A DNA stretch of 26,431 nucleotides from NCBI GenBank assembly GCA_004558105.1, contig SFEB01000013.1, positions 1-26,431 of the forward strand, written 5' to 3'. Under the pieces are notes generated by a model. It made no database searches, was not told where the DNA came from, and saw only the letters and a program-made list of their open reading frames with translations. Source of the stretch: Clostridiales bacterium (GTDB lineage Bacteria; Bacillota; Clostridia; Christensenellales; CAG-314). Positions 23,244 through 26,431 of this stretch are shown here, piece by piece; positions within the stretch are counted from its first letter, which is position 1, and every line of letters begins with the position of its first letter. The position numbers were made by a program, and so were the translations under genes.

Positions 23244-26003
23244 ATGGCATATCAGCATTTTTATTCTCGCGTGCCTGCGAGAATGAGTATGTACAACCAT
23301 ATAGACGGATACGACACTTTTGCCAAATCCGCCGACCTTTCGCGTGAGTTCATCACCGACGAATTGTCGGTCGTGTGCGACTACAAGCCCACGAAGGCAG
23401 AAGCGATGCTTATTCTCAACGGCAAACTTCCTCCCGTGTACTTTCAGTTTTTTGCGAAAAACGGCGGAGAGATGGTTCAGAGTTGCCTGAGTTATATTTC
23501 CCGCGACTACACGGGTGAAAGAAGCGCGTATATGGTTCATTCGCTCGTTATGCCGGAGGAAGAGGCAAAAAGAGTAATTTCACGCACCGACAGAGACTTG
23601 TTAAACCCGTCCCTGTTCGTCACCGACGTGGATAAGTTTAACCTGACCGCTCCGGACGGTTTTCCTGACGGCGAAGAGCCGCAAATCGTTCCGACGTGCG
23701 ACGTCTTCGACGACGTGTCGTACCTTGCCCAAAAATACGATCCGAGTACGTTTAAACGCTTTATTCTGGCGCTTTTGCTGACTTCTTGCGGCAAAGGAAA
23801 GCCGGTTTACGTGGCTCTCGGCACGACTCCGTCCGACGTATCGCCGGAAGCACTCAGGCTGATGAACGCCGTTCTTCAGGTTTTTCCTTTTGCCGTCCGC
23901 GCCAGTCTTCCGTACGTTACTTACGTCGGCGACTTTACGAAATTCAACGCCTTTAAGGTCAAGTTTTCTACAAAGGAAGCGTTGACCGTTCCCGAGGGGA
24001 AAGGGTACGTATTCGACAACTTTTCACCGACCCGCGCCGACGGAATTCGCGACGAAGAATACGCCGCGTACGAAACGACGGTGGAGTTTTTTTACCGCCT
24101 CGTCACCGACTCCGAAATGCGCATATCCTTTTTGACCTTTTGCCGTAAAGCGGCTGAAAAGGACGAAAGTTTAAACACGCCCACGTTAAAGAGCGTTTCC
24201 GCGCTGGTTTTTCTCTTCCGCCAATGCTGCAAAAAGTTTACCGAAAGAGAAGTCCTGCCCGACGACGTCAAGGTCTACGACCTGTTTACCGTCTACGAAC
24301 GCTATTGCGACGCGCTTACGACCGACGACCGAAAGTCGGTTTATTCCTGCCTGTCCCGATACTGTCGCCTGCATATGCCGATACCGCAAAACGTATTCGT
24401 CAAGTTCTGCAAACTTTACCCGAAAGAACCGGAAGAAGTTAAAAACTTTGCAATGTCGATTATGTTGCGGCTCATTCACACCGACGTCATGCGCGACAAG
24501 CTTTTCTCTTTTATCAAAAACAATTATCCGACCGAGAGTATCGACAACCGCGCCGTCATTTGCGAAGACCTTTGCAGCGTCTTTTACGGCGGTTTTTTGC
24601 AGAGCCAGATACATTCGCTGTTTTCCAAATATTTTCCGACGGAAAAAGAGTGCGCCCGCGACGCTATCGTAAACAAATTTTTGCTTGCGATAAGAACGCC
24701 CGCCATTCAGGATAAAATTCTCTCGTTTTTCGGAACGTATTACAAAGACCTTACTCCGTCTCAAAAAGAGCGGTTCTATTCAACCGTTTACGAAATGCTC
24801 CCTTACTGCGACTCGTTGACGGTAAAACTCATCAACCTCGTCGACTCGGTTATTGCCGACGAAACCCAATCGGTGAGAGAGTCTTTTTCCGAAAATCTTA
24901 TTGCCGTAATCTCGGCAAATCAACGTCAAAAAGACCCGCAACTGTTAAATCTCGTCCTCTCGACCGACGGCTATTCGAAAACCGTCGTCGTCCGCGCTAT
25001 CGTCACCGAACATTCTTCTCAAAAAATCTTCGGCGACCTTCTTTCGTCTTTTGCGAGACAGGGCGTTACGACCTATGCGAAAGAAATGGTAAAGGTATTG
25101 AGTTACTCTTCGGAAAGGCAGGTAGTAGCAGAATTGTCCCTGCACTTTAAAACCGCGTCGGAAAAAGCAACTCTTTTCGACCTCATACAGGGCGAAAGGA
25201 CGATAGAACAACTGTCTGACCAACTTTCTTCGGAGTTGAAGGAAAACCTCTTTCACCCGTCAATCTGCGCCCGACTTATGGACGCATTCGACCGCAGACT
25301 GTCTCAGAACGGCGTTACCCGTGCGCTGGAATACTGCGCGGCTAACCCTTACGTGCAACGGTCGGAATACTATCCCGTACTTGCCGCTTTTACCGACGTG
25401 ACTGACTCGCTCAGGTCGGGAGACGCCGCGAAACTGTGTTGCGCTTTTTCGGCATTTTTCGGAGTTCCCGTCGCCATGCGCGGACCGCTGTCTTCTACCT
25501 TAAAAGCCACGGTAAAAAATTCCGAAGAAACATGTACCGTTTCTCCCACGGCGTTGACGGCGCATGCCGCGTTAATTCTTTTGACCTCGTCGTTGGGGAA
25601 CGTCCCCGACGTTACGGCGACTTATGACGAACTTTTTACTTTGGTCTCCAACGCTTTGAGCAGAACTCCCGAGTACCTCGGCAGGCGAGCAAAAACCATA
25701 CCTGCCGCCGCGTCTTGCCAAGCGGTGACTGCGCTCGTTACGGCGATATCGGTCGTCCGTGCTTGTCCGGAAATCGGCGACGACGTCAAGTCTTCGCTCG
25801 TTCTGCCGAAAGCAGAAGGGGAAACACCCGACTGCGCCAAAGTATTGACGAACGTAAAACAGACGCTCGACGGCAGTGGCAATCGCGCGTTAAAGGGTAT
25901 GCTTTCTCAACTCGAAACAACGGACAAAGAACTCCATACCGCATTGACTGCGACGGGAAAGAAACCGTCCGCAAAATTCTCGTTTTTCAGACGGAAGCAG
26001 TAG
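23244..26003 (+). CDS. GAP1-like protein at the end of the pilus operon
   Basis: This 919-residue protein has no signal or membrane helix. The first 130 residues, with FYSRVPARMSMYNHIDGYDT, PPVYFQFF and SRDYTGERSAYMVHSLV, resemble the N-terminal domain of GTPase-associated protein 1 (GAP1-N). Residues about 168-240, ending in FPFAVRASLPYVTYVGDF, resemble the GAP1-M domain. The rest (about 280-890) is mainly helical, with possible HEAT-like repeats, and the tail is basic (KFSFFRRKQ). GAP1 proteins are adaptors found near GTPases in bacteria; the mechanism is not settled. AGGAGGGA stands 5 bases before the ATG, and only 72 bases separate it from pilB, with no promoter or terminator. It may thus regulate or accompany the pilus. 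The domain call is from memory of the family pattern. Confidence 0.55.
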   Translation: MAYQHFYSRVPARMSMYNHIDGYDTFAKSADLSREFITDELSVVCDYKPTKAEAMLILNGKLPPVYFQFFAKNGGEMVQSCLSYISRDYTGERSAYMVHSLVMPEEEAKRVISRTDRDLLNPSLFVTDVDKFNLTAPDGFPDGEEPQIVPTCDVFDDVSYLAQKYDPSTFKRFILALLLTSCGKGKPVYVALGTTPSDVSPEALRLMNAVLQVFPFAVRASLPYVTYVGDFTKFNAFKVKFSTKEALTVPEGKGYVFDNFSPTRADGIRDEEYAAYETTVEFFYRLVTDSEMRISFLTFCRKAAEKDESLNTPTLKSVSALVFLFRQCCKKFTEREVLPDDVKVYDLFTVYERYCDALTTDDRKSVYSCLSRYCRLHMPIPQNVFVKFCKLYPKEPEEVKNFAMSIMLRLIHTDVMRDKLFSFIKNNYPTESIDNRAVICEDLCSVFYGGFLQSQIHSLFSKYFPTEKECARDAIVNKFLLAIRTPAIQDKILSFFGTYYKDLTPSQKERFYSTVYEMLPYCDSLTVKLINLVDSVIADETQSVRESFSENLIAVISANQRQKDPQLLNLVLSTDGYSKTVVVRAIVTEHSSQKIFGDLLSSFARQGVTTYAKEMVKVLSYSSERQVVAELSLHFKTASEKATLFDLIQGERTIEQLSDQLSSELKENLFHPSICARLMDAFDRRLSQNGVTRALEYCAANPYVQRSEYYPVLAAFTDVTDSLRSGDAAKLCCAFSAFFGVPVAMRGPLSSTLKATVKNSEETCTVSPTALTAHAALILLTSSLGNVPDVTATYDELFTLVSNALSRTPEYLGRRAKTIPAAASCQAVTALVTAISVVRACPEIGDDVKSSLVLPKAEGETPDCAKVLTNVKQTLDGSGNRALKGMLSQLETTDKELHTALTATGKKPSAKFSFFRRKQ

Positions 26004-26060
26004 AATAGGGAAGAGGGTATACGAGAAAATAAAAAAACAACCCAAAAAAACAACAAATAA

Positions 26061-26089
26061 AAACGCACCCACACGGGGTGCGTTTTTTT
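26061..26089. terminator. Bidirectional terminator between convergent genes
   Basis: AAACGCACCC pairs with GGGTGCGTTT around ACACG, followed by T on the + strand and, read from the other side, by T-rich sequence as well. It ends the pilus operon and can also serve the gene coming from the right edge. Confidence 0.92.
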
Positions 26090-26180
26090 GATAGTAAAGT
26101 TTATTATTGCTTTTTGATTTTTAAACTAATTGCCGTTTTTTCATGCCGACGTTGTTTATCATTTCCTTACGTTGTTACTA

Positions 26181-26218
26181 ATTGCCAACTGCACTAAGTA
26201 TTGCCAACTGCACTAAGT
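26181..26218. repeat. Perfect 19-bp tandem duplication over a stop codon
   Basis: The same 19 bases occur at 26181-26199 and 26200-26218 without any difference. The copy boundary lies in the last codons of the minus-strand gene. Because 19 is not a multiple of three, the duplication changes the reading of the last codon. Confidence 0.95.
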
Positions 26219-26431
26219 TCGGTCGAATCGTTGATGGCATTATATAATACGACGTTTACAGTGCCATCATTAAGAGAAACAGCTCCCTGGTTTTGAGCAA
26301 CGCCAATAAAGCCGATATTTGCAGTTGCTACTCTATATTTAGTAGTACCGTTTCCTTCATATTCAACAACTTTATATTCATTACCAGCACCATCTCTGGC
26401 AGTTAATACTTTGTTAGAATAGATGCTGGCC
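26194..26431 (-). CDS. 3' end of an unknown gene (partial)
   Basis: The last 78 codons of a gene entering from the right edge read ASIYSNKVLTARDGAGNEYK at their start and end ELSAVGNT. The sequence is rich in Val, Thr, Asn and Gly, alternating in a way typical of beta strands, with no cysteine. I do not recognise a family; a surface or pilin-like head is possible but unsupported. Base use differs from the rest of the window: GCT, ACT, AAT and TAT codons dominate where neighbours prefer GAC, AAC and TAC. The gene converges on the pilus operon across a shared terminator. Its 5' part, and so its function, lies outside the window. Confidence 0.6.
   Translation of the reverse strand, partial: ASIYSNKVLTARDGAGNEYKVVEYEGNGTTKYRVATANIGFIGVAQNQGAVSLNDGTVNVVLYNAINDSTELSAVGNT

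Overview
The window looks like chromosomal DNA from an anaerobic, spore-forming relative of the Clostridia (Firmicutes). This is inferred from strong AGGAGG-type ribosome sites, A/T-rich TTGACA/TATAAT-type promoters, a CwlD-type germination amidase, a TM1266-family regulator (known from iron-only hydrogenase organisms), signal-peptidase-II lipoproteins and a Gram-positive type IV pilus-like locus. I cannot assign a genus. No tRNA, rRNA, CRISPR array, transposase or integrase is visible, and no gene-free stretch exceeds about 300 bases.

Layout. 1-127: edge with a G/C hairpin. 128-1084 (-): prs, with its own promoter. 1202-1372 (-): a small five-cysteine protein gene with a very good ribosome site. 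1456-1893 (+): rplI alone, with promoter and terminator. 2007-3167: a DUF2974/Mbeg1-like hydrolase. 3201-6167: a transcription unit with a structured leader, a TM1266-family regulator and a three-gene ABC importer of the nitrate/sulfonate/NMT1 type. The leader ends in a terminator hairpin that contains the ribosome site of the first gene, and an upstream segment can form the competing pairing, so this unit is probably controlled by transcription attenuation or a riboswitch. 6275-7180: an HSL-type alpha/beta hydrolase. 7451-13966: a 2171-residue lipoprotein built of about 33 cysteine/histidine modules followed by three related beta-rich domains. 14088-16215: cwlD, an MGMT-family repair gene and an unknown membrane protein, all three lacking a Shine-Dalgarno site; two of them have a -10 box so close to the ATG that a leaderless mRNA is predicted. 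16361-16777: a zinc-ribbon protein with a charged tail.

16872-26003 is one long pilus/secretion operon: two type IV pseudopilins, a small third pilin-like protein, a PilM-like actin-fold protein, prepilin peptidase, PilC/GspF, PilB/GspE, and finally a 919-residue protein whose N-terminal third resembles the GAP1 (GTPase-associated protein 1) N and M domains. PilB would power assembly through PilC, the peptidase would process the pilins and the PilM-like protein would be the cytoplasmic scaffold. No PilT, PilN or PilO is visible. At the right edge, on the opposite strand, lies the 3' end of an unrelated, A/T-richer gene that carries a perfect 19-bp tandem duplication across its stop codon.

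The most interesting points are the attenuator leader before the TM1266 gene, the strict 291-bp repeat period and block duplication in the giant lipoprotein, the pilus operon ending in a GAP1-like gene, and the run of apparently leaderless genes. Function calls rest on motif recognition by eye; no database search was run.
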